Assembly (NCBI GenBank): GCA_038501785.1
Contig: JBAMJR010000099.1
Coordinates: forward strand, 2,699,501 to 2,763,500
From: Myoxocephalus aenaeus
Lineage: Eukaryota > Chordata > Actinopteri > Perciformes > Cottidae
Reading direction: 5' to 3'
Length of the DNA stretch: 64,000 nucleotides
Shown here: positions 12,117 to 23,064 of the stretch, in pieces
Layout: every line of letters starts with the position of its first letter
Numbering within the stretch: the first letter of the stretch is position 1
Program-made: the position numbers and the translations under genes
The notes under the pieces: model-generated
The model's database searches: none
Seen by the model: only the letters and a program-made list of their open reading frames with translations
Told to the model about the DNA's origin: nothing

Positions 12117-12303
12117 ACAAGGCGTCACCTTTAAAGAGCAATAAGGATGGCGACGGCACAGGCTCAGAGGCAGATTGCATTTCACATTAATTTACTTAAA
12201 CACAGTAAGCCACGTAAAGAACAAAGAGTGGCACATGCATAGGCTCAGAAACAGATATAAATAAAAAAGGAGGAGTCCATATGAGGATTTTCACATGCAG
12301 CGC
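11871..12303. repeat. 430-bp near-perfect palindrome around a transposon end
   Basis: The left arm 11871-12062 is the reverse complement of the right arm 12118-12303 with few mismatches and small indels. The 55-bp spacer is the GC-rich terminal repeat of the hAT remnant on its left. The right arm is thus an inverted copy of the element's subterminal region placed outside its end, as expected if two elements share one terminus tail-to-tail, or from a hairpin-mediated duplication. Confidence 0.85.
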
Positions 12304-12505
12304 AGGTGGCTCAGCCTGCAGCAAGAGAGATAGAGAGGGAGAGGGAGGGGGAGAAAGTGAGAAAACGTAGTGCGTTTTGTGTAGACCCAACACATGAATG
12401 AGACTGCAATTGTTTTTGGCTGTTTTGTAACTCTTCCAATTTTGATCTAAAAAATGTAAGGGGCTTCTGACTTGCACTGGCATGCTTGGTGTTCAGGTGG
12501 CGGCG

Positions 12506-12980
12506 CTAATAAGAGGGCTTCAGACAGCTGTTAGCCAGAACCTCACTGCACAACACGCACTGTGGCTTCGGGCAATCTGCATTGCCAATCCAAGTGAAGC
12601 CCAGACCCAGATAATTGTCATCATATTTCCTCTTTTTTTTCCCAGTCTGATGCTCACTCTCGTTTCCTCTTTTTTCACCTTGACTCCGCGATGGGCCTCT
12701 GTGCTCCCGGTTTGTCTGTGATATCCCTTCCTCCTTCTCGGTCTCCTCCGTCTCCTCTTTCTCCGACTCCCGGTCGATTTCTTCTCCCGGTTTCTCCCCA
12801 ACGCACCTCTCCGTTTCTCTCGCCTCCGGTTCCTCACTCTCTCTCTGTCCCTCTCCTCTTTTATTACTGATAGCTTCAGATGTCCCACCTGACAGCTTCC
12901 CCGATTTCAGCCAGTTTAACATATTTTCGTGCCGGGCCATTCTGTGACCGCATCATGGCCAGGATGGCAAACGAAATATA

Positions 12981-13046
<66 letters not shown>

Positions 13047-13449
13047 AATCATTTAAGTTTATGTGTTGTTTTTCATCATTTCTGTTCTTTTATACATAAT
13101 TTAAATAATCTATTCAAATATAATCTTGTAAATATTGTTAATAAATGACTTACAACTATATTATGTGAGATGTCTGTCATTGTTAAGATCAGGGTTATCG
13201 TAAACACTAGTGGCTGTGCTCTGTATTATTATACGGTTTTTATACGTTAAGAAATGTTTCCGCTGAGAGTCAAACAAGACTTAGTTCATCGTTTCCGAAA
13301 TATGTATGGTTGATTAATAAAAATAAAAAAAATATTTTATTTTTTATTAATCAACCGTTGATTTTTTTTTTTTTGCGTTCACTAGGGGGGGGGGGGGGGC
13401 CATCATAATATCTTGCACCTGGGCCCGTCGTTACTACGTTACGCCACTG
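12506..13449 (-). mobile_element. second hAT-like remnant with BED-type zinc-finger ORF
   Basis: A minus-strand ORF (12940 to 12506) begins MARHENMLNWLKSGK, has a Glu/Lys/Arg-rich middle, and ends with KRKYDDNYLGLGFTWIGN followed by CPKPQCVLC. The last part matches the start of ZBED5-type domesticated or hAT transposase proteins, with the first Cys pair of a BED finger. It stops before the rest of the finger. The right end reads 'cgttacgccactg' (to 13449), a typical hAT terminus in this orientation. The left end is obscured by the palindrome. A (TG)n run at 12982-13044 lies between. Confidence 0.5.
12982..13044. repeat. (TG)n microsatellite
   Basis: Uninterrupted TG dinucleotide run of about 63 bp. 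Confidence 0.97.
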
Positions 13450-13858
13450 CCAAGAGCCTTCAATTTGGAAAGTACCATGGGCTTTAATAAGTGAAGCCCC
13501 TTTTTGTATGACATATCTAATCACATTATAAATGTCTGTATTGATTCTTTGAAAGTATAAAAACCCTGGTAACGATGCACTCGCCACCAATTCCAGGGCA
13601 GTCGCTTGATTGTAAACTGTTGATTTTGATTCTTCTGCGCAGAAGCCTATTAAATATACAAAGACACATTTCTCTTGGTAGGTCTCCCTTTATTCAGTCA
13701 AAGATTTCCACCACAGTTCCCTCCTTATTCTTCAATTCACGTACTCCAGTGCCAACGGTACCAGTGCATCCACCATTTGTTATGGTGACCTTGGCCTGCA
13801 ATATGATTAATGAAGATAGTGAGGACATGGAGTTTAACCTTAGTACAATAACTCACAC

Positions 13859-15118
13859 CAGTGGTGTATAAAGTACCCAAAAGCCGTACTTGAGTAAAAG
13901 TAAAGATACCTTACTGGAAAATTACTCCAGTAAAAGTAAAAGTCACCTATTAAAATACTACTTGAGTAAAAGTCTTAAAGTATCTGATATTTTCTGTACT
14001 TAAGTATCAAAAGTATTTTTCTGATATAAAATGTACTTAAGTATTGAAAGTAAAAGTACAAGTACATGCTTTTAATAAAAAAGCAAAGGGTCAGAATTTT
14101 GAGAATTATGAAGTTTATTCTTTTAAGTGCTGTGGTCACCGTGACCAAGGACCAGGAGTTGTGTTGATACAATAACTGGGTTGGCATTATGTTCAACATA
14201 ATATATTGTACCTAAGTATACTTTTGCATCTACTATGAACTTATCATCATAATTCTCCAAAAAGCAATATGACACTATGAAGGACTTGTAACAGTGTGGT
14301 TATAAGTATGCTCATTCCGCCCGCCGTGGGTCTCTTGGTACCGGTCTGTGGGTCTCTTGGTACCGGGCCACAGAAAGAATGAATGAAACATTTCAATTAA
14401 ATTTAAAAAAAATCAAGGCCGGAAAGATGTTTTATTGTGAAAAATGACCGCATACATCCGTCTGTGGTAACCTCAGACGGAATCTCTTGACACATGTCAA
14501 GATGTTACGTTACCCTAAAAATGAAACGTAAGTCTGTTACAACTCTGTCGGTGATCTGGAAACCAAGGCAGAGTATCCTGAGATCGCCAAAAAAGCATGA
14601 AAACCTGCTTCCATTTCAACATCCTGTCTTTGTGCAGCGGGTTATAAGTTAAGCAGTAGACTGTACTAAAGGTTTAGTTAGGAGTAGACTGGACATAACG
14701 AACACACGTCAGGTGTCGTTGTCTCCCGTCTCTCCGAGGTCGGACCCGGTCTGTGACAATATTGTCTTCACGTAACCGGTCCGTGACGCATAAAGGTTTG
14801 GGAGCGCTGGACTAGAGGATGTAGAGGGAAAATGCAAAACATTGTGATTCGCAAAACCTGCTTGGTGGAGTCTGTGTTCCACCACAGTCCCCGATGTTTT
14901 TTTTCTTCTTTTTCTAAAGATAGATTTGATTTTGTAGCGAGTAACGAAGGTTTCAGGAGAAATGTATCGGAGTAAAAGTATCATTTTTCTTTGCAAAATG
15001 TAGTGAAGTAAAAGTAAAAGTAAACAGAAATATAAATAGTAAAGTAGAGTACAGATATCCCCAAAAACTACTTAAGTACAGTAACGAAGTATTTCTACTT
15101 CGTTACTATACACCACTG
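13859..15118. mobile_element. Tol2-like non-autonomous hAT element
   Basis: The element has perfect 12-bp inverted termini (CAGTGGTGTATA and its complement) and is flanked by an 8-bp direct repeat ACTCACAC (13851-13858 and 15119-15126), the hallmark of hAT integration. Both subterminal regions are rich in 'agtaaaagta' and 'cttaagta' motifs, as in Tol2. The 1,260 bp between the ends carry no transposase-like ORF; the 95-codon minus ORF at 14709-14996 has no recognisable domain. It is probably mobilised in trans. Confidence 0.88.
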
Positions 15119-15331
15119 ACTCACACTGGCTTTATTTGTAGACTTTGCTAATTTACACAATCCAAGTATGCACGTGATAAAGATGTGCTGGTGTCTCCAA
15201 CTGGAGACCCAGTTGTGTTCACTGCAGTGATTTAACAAAAAAAACTTTATGCACAGTGTTAGAAGATATTATTGAAAAGTATGCTCTTTTCTGCAATTAT
15301 TTTAGGCTGTTTGATGTTATCTGGGATTTCT

Positions 15332-15543
15332 ACCTCTAATGGGAGGCGTCCGGGAGGCATCCGAATTAAATGCCCGAACCACCTCAGCTGACTCCTTTCG
15401 ACACGAAGGAGTAGCGGCTCAACTCCAAGCTCCCTCCTGATGTCCGAGCTCCTTACCCTATCTCTAAGGCTGAGTCCGGCCACCCTATGGAGGAAACTCA
15501 TTTCGGCCGCTTGTATCCGCGACCTCGTTCTTTCGGTCACGAC
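15332..15543 (-). mobile_element. antisense Rex3 fragment, part 1 (split by hAT)
   Basis: Reverse complement of the 3' part of the Rex3 ORF (equivalent to about 61370-61565), including the codons for TERTRSRIQAAEMSFL on the minus strand. It continues after the inserted hAT at 20381. Confidence 0.88.
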
Positions 15544-15946
15544 CAGTGTTCCCTCTAAGCTGCGAGCGTGCGCGGCCGCGCAGGCCAGTCGAAGTGGCCG
15601 CGCAATAGATTTTTCAGACCGCGCAAACAAGTTTTTTTCAGGGGTTAAAAAGCTTTTTTGCGCCAGTGTTTCTGAGATAGGAGTGAGCCATCTCCACAAT
15701 AGAAGATCTTTGATGTGACGTGTCGAGTCTTCTTGGCCAATCAGCGTCCCGTTTCTCGACATGCGCTCTCTGTACATCCGCTAGCGCTCTGTACCTCTGC
15801 TAGCGCTCTGCCTCCGTAGGCACCCCCCACCCCCGCTGTCCTCCTCCGGGCGCCAGGAGTGAAGCTCGCCTAGAGCGCCACATGAGCTAGGGCCGGCGCT
15901 GTTTAGGCTACTCTTGGTGGGCCCTGCTCCAGCAGTTATAGATACC

Positions 15947-16150
15947 ATGGTGAAAAGAAAGGCAGAGCAGGTGCCCCAGAAAAAGGTCTGCCTAACGTTT
16001 AAACATGAGTGGCTAGATGAAATAGTCCAAACTGACACAGGTAGGATGAAACTTTCAGACATATTTAAATATGAAGAAAGCAAATTCTGCTCGGAGGCAA
16101 AAGCGAAAGGAGAGTTCGCTCGTGGGAAAACGTGTTTCTCTTTTGGTTAA
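15947..16150 (+). pseudogene. hAT transposase N-terminal remnant
   Basis: The ORF begins MVKRKAEQVPQKKVCLTF and continues HEWLDEIVQTDTGRMKLSD, resembling the N-terminus of KIAA1586/ZMYM-type hAT-derived proteins. It ends at a stop after 67 codons with no catalytic core. The same ORF occurs at 57878-58081. These are remnants in internally deleted elements, not host genes. Confidence 0.6.
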
Positions 16151-17368
16151 CCTGTTTTTCAGATGCTGTTCTTCAGAGACATGTGTCTTCCATAGGCCTG
16201 CAGACAAGATGAGCCACATAGCCAGATAGGCCTATCTCCCTCAATGACATTCAAATGACATGTTTTGTAGCCTAGTTTGTTGCAAACCACTCCAGTTATT
16301 AAATTGTTTATATAGGCTACCTTTAGGAAAAATGACACCGGCCGTTTCTCAATATGTGTACTTCTCTGTACTTGTGTACTCGTGAACTTCTGAAACGTCA
16401 TCAGTCCGAGCCCAAGTACTGTTCCAATTCAAAGTTCGCATCGAGCCAAGCACGGTGAAAATGCCCGGATGTGGCTCGCTCCTCCCATTTTACCGAGCCT
16501 GCATCGGTGCTGACTTGTGTGTACTTTGGACGGCCAAATATCCCAGAATGCATTTCACTCCAGCAAACAGAAGAAATGGCGGCGGAGACAACACAACTGT
16601 AAGTTGAAACTTTCTAAATACTACTGCTGTTAAGTCACACAAAGTAATTTTAGGATGTTTTTAGGCGATAAGTTAGTTGTTTGAGAATCAATTTGGTCTT
16701 CGGTTTGTCGAGATTCAGCCGATTTAAAAATTTGCTCCGGCGATGTCGGAGCCGCTAGCGGGACCGTCAGTAAACCAGCACCGGGGCTCAGCGCCACGGT
16801 GCCCGGCTAGAACAGCCTGATGTCGGGAAGTCTTTTTGAAATTTGCCGGTGGTATTGACGTCTCCGTTGAACGGTTAAACATGAGCTATAATTCGGTTTG
16901 GTTGAATCTAACTAACAATCTTTTGGTCTCAATAGTCTATTGTTTGTTTACAGGTAACGTTAAATCCGTTTTATTATTACAATTACATTTTAATTTAACT
17001 TTAACGTTGACCTAGAGCCCTGTCTTTTAACTTCTGACCGACTTGTTAGCTCCTCTCTATCCATATTGTGCAGACTGATTATGCTCTATCAATGTGCATT
17101 ATAACCTACAGGTGAAGGGACATCTGAGGAAACCTGGGGCCATATAGAATGAGAAGCTTGTAAATAAATGTATTGTTTGATTTTCAACCCAGGATATTCA
17201 AGCAATTGTGTATATTTACAACAACAAACAATTACAAAGTCCTGTTGTTTACAGATAGTTATTTACAGTCAGGCAGTTACATTTCAATTATACAGAACAA
17301 GAAGAAGAACATTGCAAAAGAACTATGTTCTTCCAGTGGACATAACTTCATCTGGGGAGGTTTAGTAT

Positions 17369-17698
17369 CTACAAGTAGTCATGTTGACCCAGACATGCAG
17401 CAGTCCTTCTGGGCAGCAAGCCTTCCTCTGATCCCGCTCCGTTTTCTGTTTTATATATATATAATGCCCTCTTGTGCTCTGCAGGAGGAGGAATCCGGAC
17501 GTGACACCCATCGATGGCACCGGCAGCACAGCGGAGCGCCTCATGCCGGCAAGGCCCCACCTCCTCCATCTCCTCTGCTTTGGGGAAATGCACAACTCTA
17601 TGGAGGATCGTCATCATTTCCTCCACCACGTTGTGGACAGTCCTGCACACGGTGGCATGGCAGAGATGTCTGAGGTGACCCTGTAGGAGGCTCCACAA
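17369..17698 (-). pseudogene. PIF/Harbinger transposase (DDE nuclease) fragment
   Basis: The minus-strand ORF contains CRTVHNVVEEMMTILHRVVHFP followed after about 20 residues by AAGAIDGCHVRIPPP. This is the characteristic block around the first catalytic Asp of Harbinger nucleases (usual form GAIDGTHI). The downstream part of the nuclease with the remaining acidic residues is missing or out of frame, so the protein is dead. No MYB-like partner ORF was seen. Confidence 0.75.
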
Positions 17699-17778
17699 GC
17701 AGCCAGCACACCGTCACCAGCAGCTCAAGCTCATGGCTCCATCCATGGTTGTTTTGCCGGGGCAGCATCTGGACCAGT

Positions 17779-18223
17779 ATGTTGATCCTGTTCCTGGAGA
17801 GCCTGAAGGCTGGTCTCGGGTCAGCTTCAGACCATGTTGATCCTGGTCCTGGAGAGCCTGAAGGCTGGTCTCAGGTCAGCTTCAGACCATGTTGATCCTG
17901 TTCCTGGAGAGCCTGAAGGCTGGTCTCAGGTCAGCTTCAGACCATGTTGATCCTGTTCCTGGAGAGCCTGAAGGCTGGTCTCAGGTCAGCTTCAGACCAG
18001 TATGTTGATCCTGTTCCTGGAGAGCCTGAAGGCTGGTCTCAGGTCAGCTTCAGACCATGTTGATCCTGTTCCTGGAGAGCCTGAAGGCTGGTCTCAGGTC
18101 AGCTTCAGACCAGTATGTTGATCCTGTTCCTGGAGAGCCTGAAGGCTGGTCTCAGGTCAGCTTCAGACCATGTTGATCCTGTTCCTGGAGAGCCTGAAGG
18201 CTGGTCTCAGGTCAGCTTCAGAC
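17779..18223 (+). repeat. 55/58-bp minisatellite, 8 copies
   Basis: Eight head-to-tail copies start at 'gttgatcctg' positions 17781, 17836, 17891, 17946, 18004, 18059, 18117 and 18172. Spacing is 55 bp, or 58 bp where 'accagtatg' replaces 'accatg'. Copies are nearly identical, implying recent expansion. Short ORFs across it reflect the repeat, not a gene. Confidence 0.95.
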
Positions 18224-19309
18224 CAGAACACAGAAAGAATCGGGACATGGTCCTTCAGTTGCACATACCGCTGAACAGGACTTTGGTTCTGTTAAAAAAC
18301 AGGATATTATTTTGAAACATTGTTGTAACATTAATGTATGTAGTATATGTATTTGTGTTTTGACTATTTAATAATAATAATAAATAATGATTTCTAAATA
18401 TGAATTGTTGAAGTCTACCAGTATTAATATCTGACGTGTGCTTGCTTATGCTGGAGAAGGTTTCTGTGTATGTTACTGGTCGACAGGCAGTGTAAAACAC
18501 ACACCTATCTCACCAGAGTGCAGAAGTCACTGCAGCCTCCATGATCTCTGGATCGTAGACATGAACACTGTTGTGTCTGTCCTGGTTAATGACTAATGTA
18601 CGAGACACAGATGCGGTTCAGGTACCTTAGTTTAATGTGTAGTGGTGTTTGTGTATCTGACTGCACTGATGATCAACCTCTTGATGTTTGCGGACCAAGA
18701 AGACACATGGTAGGTGTGTATGTGAAATATAGCCTAATGGATGTAATATTTAAATACTGTTATAATGTTACTGTATCAAACCTCTTCTGCCTGCCATCTT
18801 ATTAGGCCTCGGTAGATTATATATTTATATTGCAACAGCCATGCAATAAATGTTTACATGAGCAGTGTTCTAATGTAAAGGTATTTTCTATGTAATCTAG
18901 TTTTTGAGGTATTTCCTTCATCCAATATGAAAGAATATATATTAGATACACTTCCCAGTATAACCAGTAGAGTACAACAGCAGCAGAAACTACATTAAAC
19001 TAAATGATCAAGTCCCTAAAACATTAAATCTAAGTTATATACACTATTAAACCACATTATTTCTTTGGGAACTGTCAAGTCTACCTGTAAGTGGGAGGAC
19101 AGGTTACAAAGAAGAACAATGGGTAGCCTGGTTAAAACAAAGTGTAATGTTAAGACAGACTTACAAAGCAATAAAGATGCTGTTAAGGGACGTCTCCTCT
19201 CCCTCCGCTGCATCACGGCTCTTCTTTGAAGGATTCGCCTCCTCTCCGGCTTCTTGATAGAGATGGCCGACCGCAACCGCAATCGTCCGGGTCCGATCCA
19301 TTACTATTA

Positions 19310-19745
<436 letters not shown>

Positions 19746-20380
19746 ATATAACGTATCCACAGCAATCTTCTATACCTTTTCCCGCCACTGGCTCTTTAAA
19801 TATACGTGCGTGAAGAAAGAGCTGCCAACGTGATGACGTCATCAAGTAAGCTTCCGTTCCAATTCACCGTACTTCTGAAGTCTGGACTTGGAGTCCGGAC
19901 TTCAAGTCCAGACTCCAAGTCCAGACTTCAGAAGTTCACAAGTCCGTACTTGTGTACTTGGGTATTGAGAAACGGCCACCATGTCAATTTAATAGGCCTA
20001 TAATTATTGTTAAGCACTGCATTAGCATTTTTCTTTCAATGAAGTTCCACTTAAATGTTGTACCTGCTGAGAAATGACTAAACACCTTTGATACTTTTAT
20101 TTTTTATATATATCATTATCAGTCATAACCAGTGAACCAGTCATAACCTCCCCTTATTGAAGTTCAACAAAGATCCTTTAAGTTCAACTAAACTGACTTG
20201 GTAAAACACCATCATTAAAATGTTCCCAAAGTCCAGCCATTATAAAGGATATTGAATAAATATCAACCTTGTATACATATTGATGCATTTGCTGTCATCT
20301 CTTTGAATCCCCTATGGCTAACGCAGGCTTGTGGTCATTTTCGGCAGGTCGCGTGGTTGCGAATTGCTCAAAGTGCTACG

Positions 20381-20585
20381 ACCCAGAGTTTGTGAGGGTT
20401 GGAACGTAGACCGACCAGTAAATGGAGAGCTTCGCCTTCAGGCTCAGCTCCCTCTTCACCAAGACGGAACGGTACAGCGCCTGTTTTACTGCTGCAGCCG
20501 CACCGATCCGCCTGTCGATCTCCCGCTCCACCTTACCCTCACTCGTGAACAAGACCCCGAGATACTTGAACTCCTTCGCTTGGGG
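20381..20585 (-). mobile_element. antisense Rex3 fragment, part 2
   Basis: Continues the fragment at 15332-15543: the reverse complement of about 61139-61350 of the full Rex3, with a small deletion near the junction. Together the two parts show that the hAT landed in an older Rex3 copy. Confidence 0.88.
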
Positions 20586-20839
20586 AAAAATTATGTCACT
20601 AGCATAACACTGCTAGTTTAGTGGAGCTATAAGTAGCGTGTGAAATTAAGCGTGTGAGAAACATTGTTACACGTCTCCATAATGTGAGCACGCATAGGTC
20701 AGGGTTGCAGTGCAGCTGCACACATTTTCTTGTCAAGTTGTTTTTTTTAGATCAGAACCTTTGCATTGGAAGTGGCTTTTTTTCCTCTTTGAGGCCTAGT
20801 TTTGGGGCTATGCAATGGTTCAAATTGAGACTCCAGGTA

Positions 20840-21815
20840 CGTGTTATAGAGCCATCAAAGAGCCACACTGTTGCACTGAATGACATGTTCCTTCATTACA
20901 ATAAGCACAGACTCTGGAATAGTAGACGTTATTCCATATTCCAGGTTCTAAAAGCACTTAATCTGCTGGACACATCTGTTTGTGTATGAATGTGCATGTA
21001 TGGATGTGCATGTATGAATGTGCATGTATATGCACATGTATATGTATGTGTGTGAATGTGCATATAAATGTTTCGTAGGCTTGAGATTTAAACTGCACTA
21101 AAGTAAAAGTATTCACTCAAATGTATGAGATGTGTGTGCAGGTGTTGGATATAATTCAGGAGGAAAAGGGATTGTTAATTAGCCAAAGAATAATATGAAT
21201 ATAATGAGGACTTATTGAAAGCAAATATGTAATATTTCTGTCCACTTATTTTAAATTTCTTTTTTTCCTCTTTTGGGTTAAGTAAATCAGTACTACTTAT
21301 TAGCTTCCATTGTAAAAAAATAAAAATAGAAACTGACAAATAGCTCTACATGGAGTATGCCAGAGTGAGAGGAGGTTACTGTATCTGGAAACTCTTTAAG
21401 TTGGAGCTTCAGGGAGGGGGAAGGGAATATGCTGTGTTGTATGTTTTATTTTGTTCATGTTTTTATTGTGATTTATATCATCATCTTCCTCTTATGCCTC
21501 TAACGGTCAAAACAAGGCCTATACAGAAAACAATTAAATGAAATTGAAAACAGCTAAGCAATTAACTCATTTCTTACTGTATATTCCTAATGGATAACGG
21601 CAAGATCGGATGAAGTGAGAGTCCACAGTTGAAACATCCAAGGTTTGAAATAGAAATTCAGAAAACAGATGTGTCCAGCAGATTGAATGCTTTTAGAACC
21701 TGGACTATGGAACAACGTCTACTATTCCAGAGTCTGTGTTTATTGTAATGAAGGAATATGTCATTCAGTGCAACAGTGTGGCTCTTTGATGGCTTCAAAA
21801 ATGGAGCTCTATAAT
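20840..21815. repeat. inverted repeat with ~130-bp arms and ~690-bp spacer
   Basis: The segment at about 20850-20978 ('gccatcaaagagccacactg' to 'gctggacacatctg') returns in reverse complement at about 21663-21795. Arms differ by a few substitutions and one 14-bp insertion in the right arm. The spacer contains (tgtatgaatgtgca)-type runs near 20985-21060 and no coding sequence. Both arms can be read as the same short peptide, but neither forms a gene. It may be a MITE or a foldback remnant. Confidence 0.7.
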
Positions 21816-22012
21816 ACTTAGCAATGAGATAGTTCTCAGAAATACGCAGCACTAAGACACAAAAGAAAACAAACTGTCCTTCCTTTGTATTTCATATTTA
21901 TATAAATATTTTATACAGTTAATACTTTTGTGTGTCTATATATAGATTTGCCAAATTATCAAAGAAATTCAACTTTTTCTTTGTTATGATTTATGTAATT
22001 GTAATTGTGTTA

Positions 22013-22138
22013 TACACAGGTCATGTATATGATGATAAGTCGATCAGAGTTGTCAGCTCCTGCTGATTAGTAATCTAAGATTTCCCCATTGATATCCAAA
22101 ACTGCTCCCTGAGCTTTGAATCATACCTTACACTTAAA
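22013..22138 (+). pseudogene. fossil exon 5 of an HTR3-like gene
   Basis: The stretch 'acacaggtcatgtatatgat' continues into codons for RVVSSC and DIQNCSLSFESYL, closely matching exon 5 of genes C and E (24553, 48407). It holds two in-frame stops (TGCTGATTAG and TAATCTAAG regions near 22060-22075), and FPFD has become FPID. No other exons were recognised around it, so it is the remnant of a sixth tandem member. Confidence 0.85.
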
Positions 22139-23064
22139 TAAGCGTGCACAGAAAACAATAACAATAAAATAAAATCTGTGTCATGGATGATGTTTAAAGT
22201 TACTGTGAGGAACTTTTAACTGGTTATGAAACAGTCATAATTTAATATGCTTCTACTGTATATGACCCACATACATATTTTTTTCAAATGAATTATACAG
22301 TTAGGGGACTGAGGCTCTGAAACCAATTGGCTGTTACGTTTTATTTTATTTATGTATTTATTCTAACTTTTCTCTTTTGTCAGATAGACGTGTTCCAGAC
22401 TATTTAACTAGCGTCCCTCTACCCTGGAAGTTTCTAGGAATTGGAACAACACTGCTCATGTGTCTACAAAGTTCTCCTATTTGCTTTTATTCCTCAGGCT
22501 AAAACCCAATGGCATCCTCTACTTCTTTAAAATATGCAGCACTTAGACACCAGAGGAGACATAAACGGTCCTTCTTTTGCATTTAATAGTCATATTAATC
22601 ATCTTGTGTGTATTTTTGTATTTAGGCTAATGTGATTACGTTGAGATAATTGAGTGAATATCAGTGCAGAGTAACGCTTCACACAGGACATGAGTTTAAA
22701 AACTACAGATAGATCGTATAAATATACACTGAAGAGAAGTGTGTGCATAACCACAACCAGAATATATTTAAGTTTTTCAAATCCATTTTTATAGCTTTGT
22801 CTTGACACTTTTCTATTGTGTATTATGCAGATGTGGTAAAAGGCTTGTTGTACGTAACAAGTGACGCCAACTCCTGAGATCAGCAGACATCCTTGTTTGG
22901 TATTTTTTACTTTGAAAAGCAAGACACGCCCACAAGTAATTCAAAAGAAAAAGGTGTGAGTTGAGGATCAATTCAGCCAATGAGAAACTACAGCATTTGT
23001 TCAGTCTGTCGACATTGTTCTTTAAAATGGATAGGACGAACGTAGCTGAGCAGACACAGACAAG
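22139..23064. other. spacer upstream of gene C
   Basis: Non-coding. It contains sequence similar to the flanks of gene B and of the 10.6-kb region (22415-22500 and 22540-22600), consistent with duplicated 3' flanks. The last ~100 bp should contain the gene C 5' UTR and promoter; no convincing TATA box was found. Confidence 0.4.

Noticed and set aside
12520..12888. Arg-rich 122-codon minus ORF
   Set aside because: Out-of-frame shadow of the BED-finger hAT ORF at 12506-12940, which has the recognisable motif.
17779..18223. Regular repeats that might suggest a CRISPR array
   Set aside because: Head-to-tail units without unique spacers, inside a eukaryotic transposon; a minisatellite.
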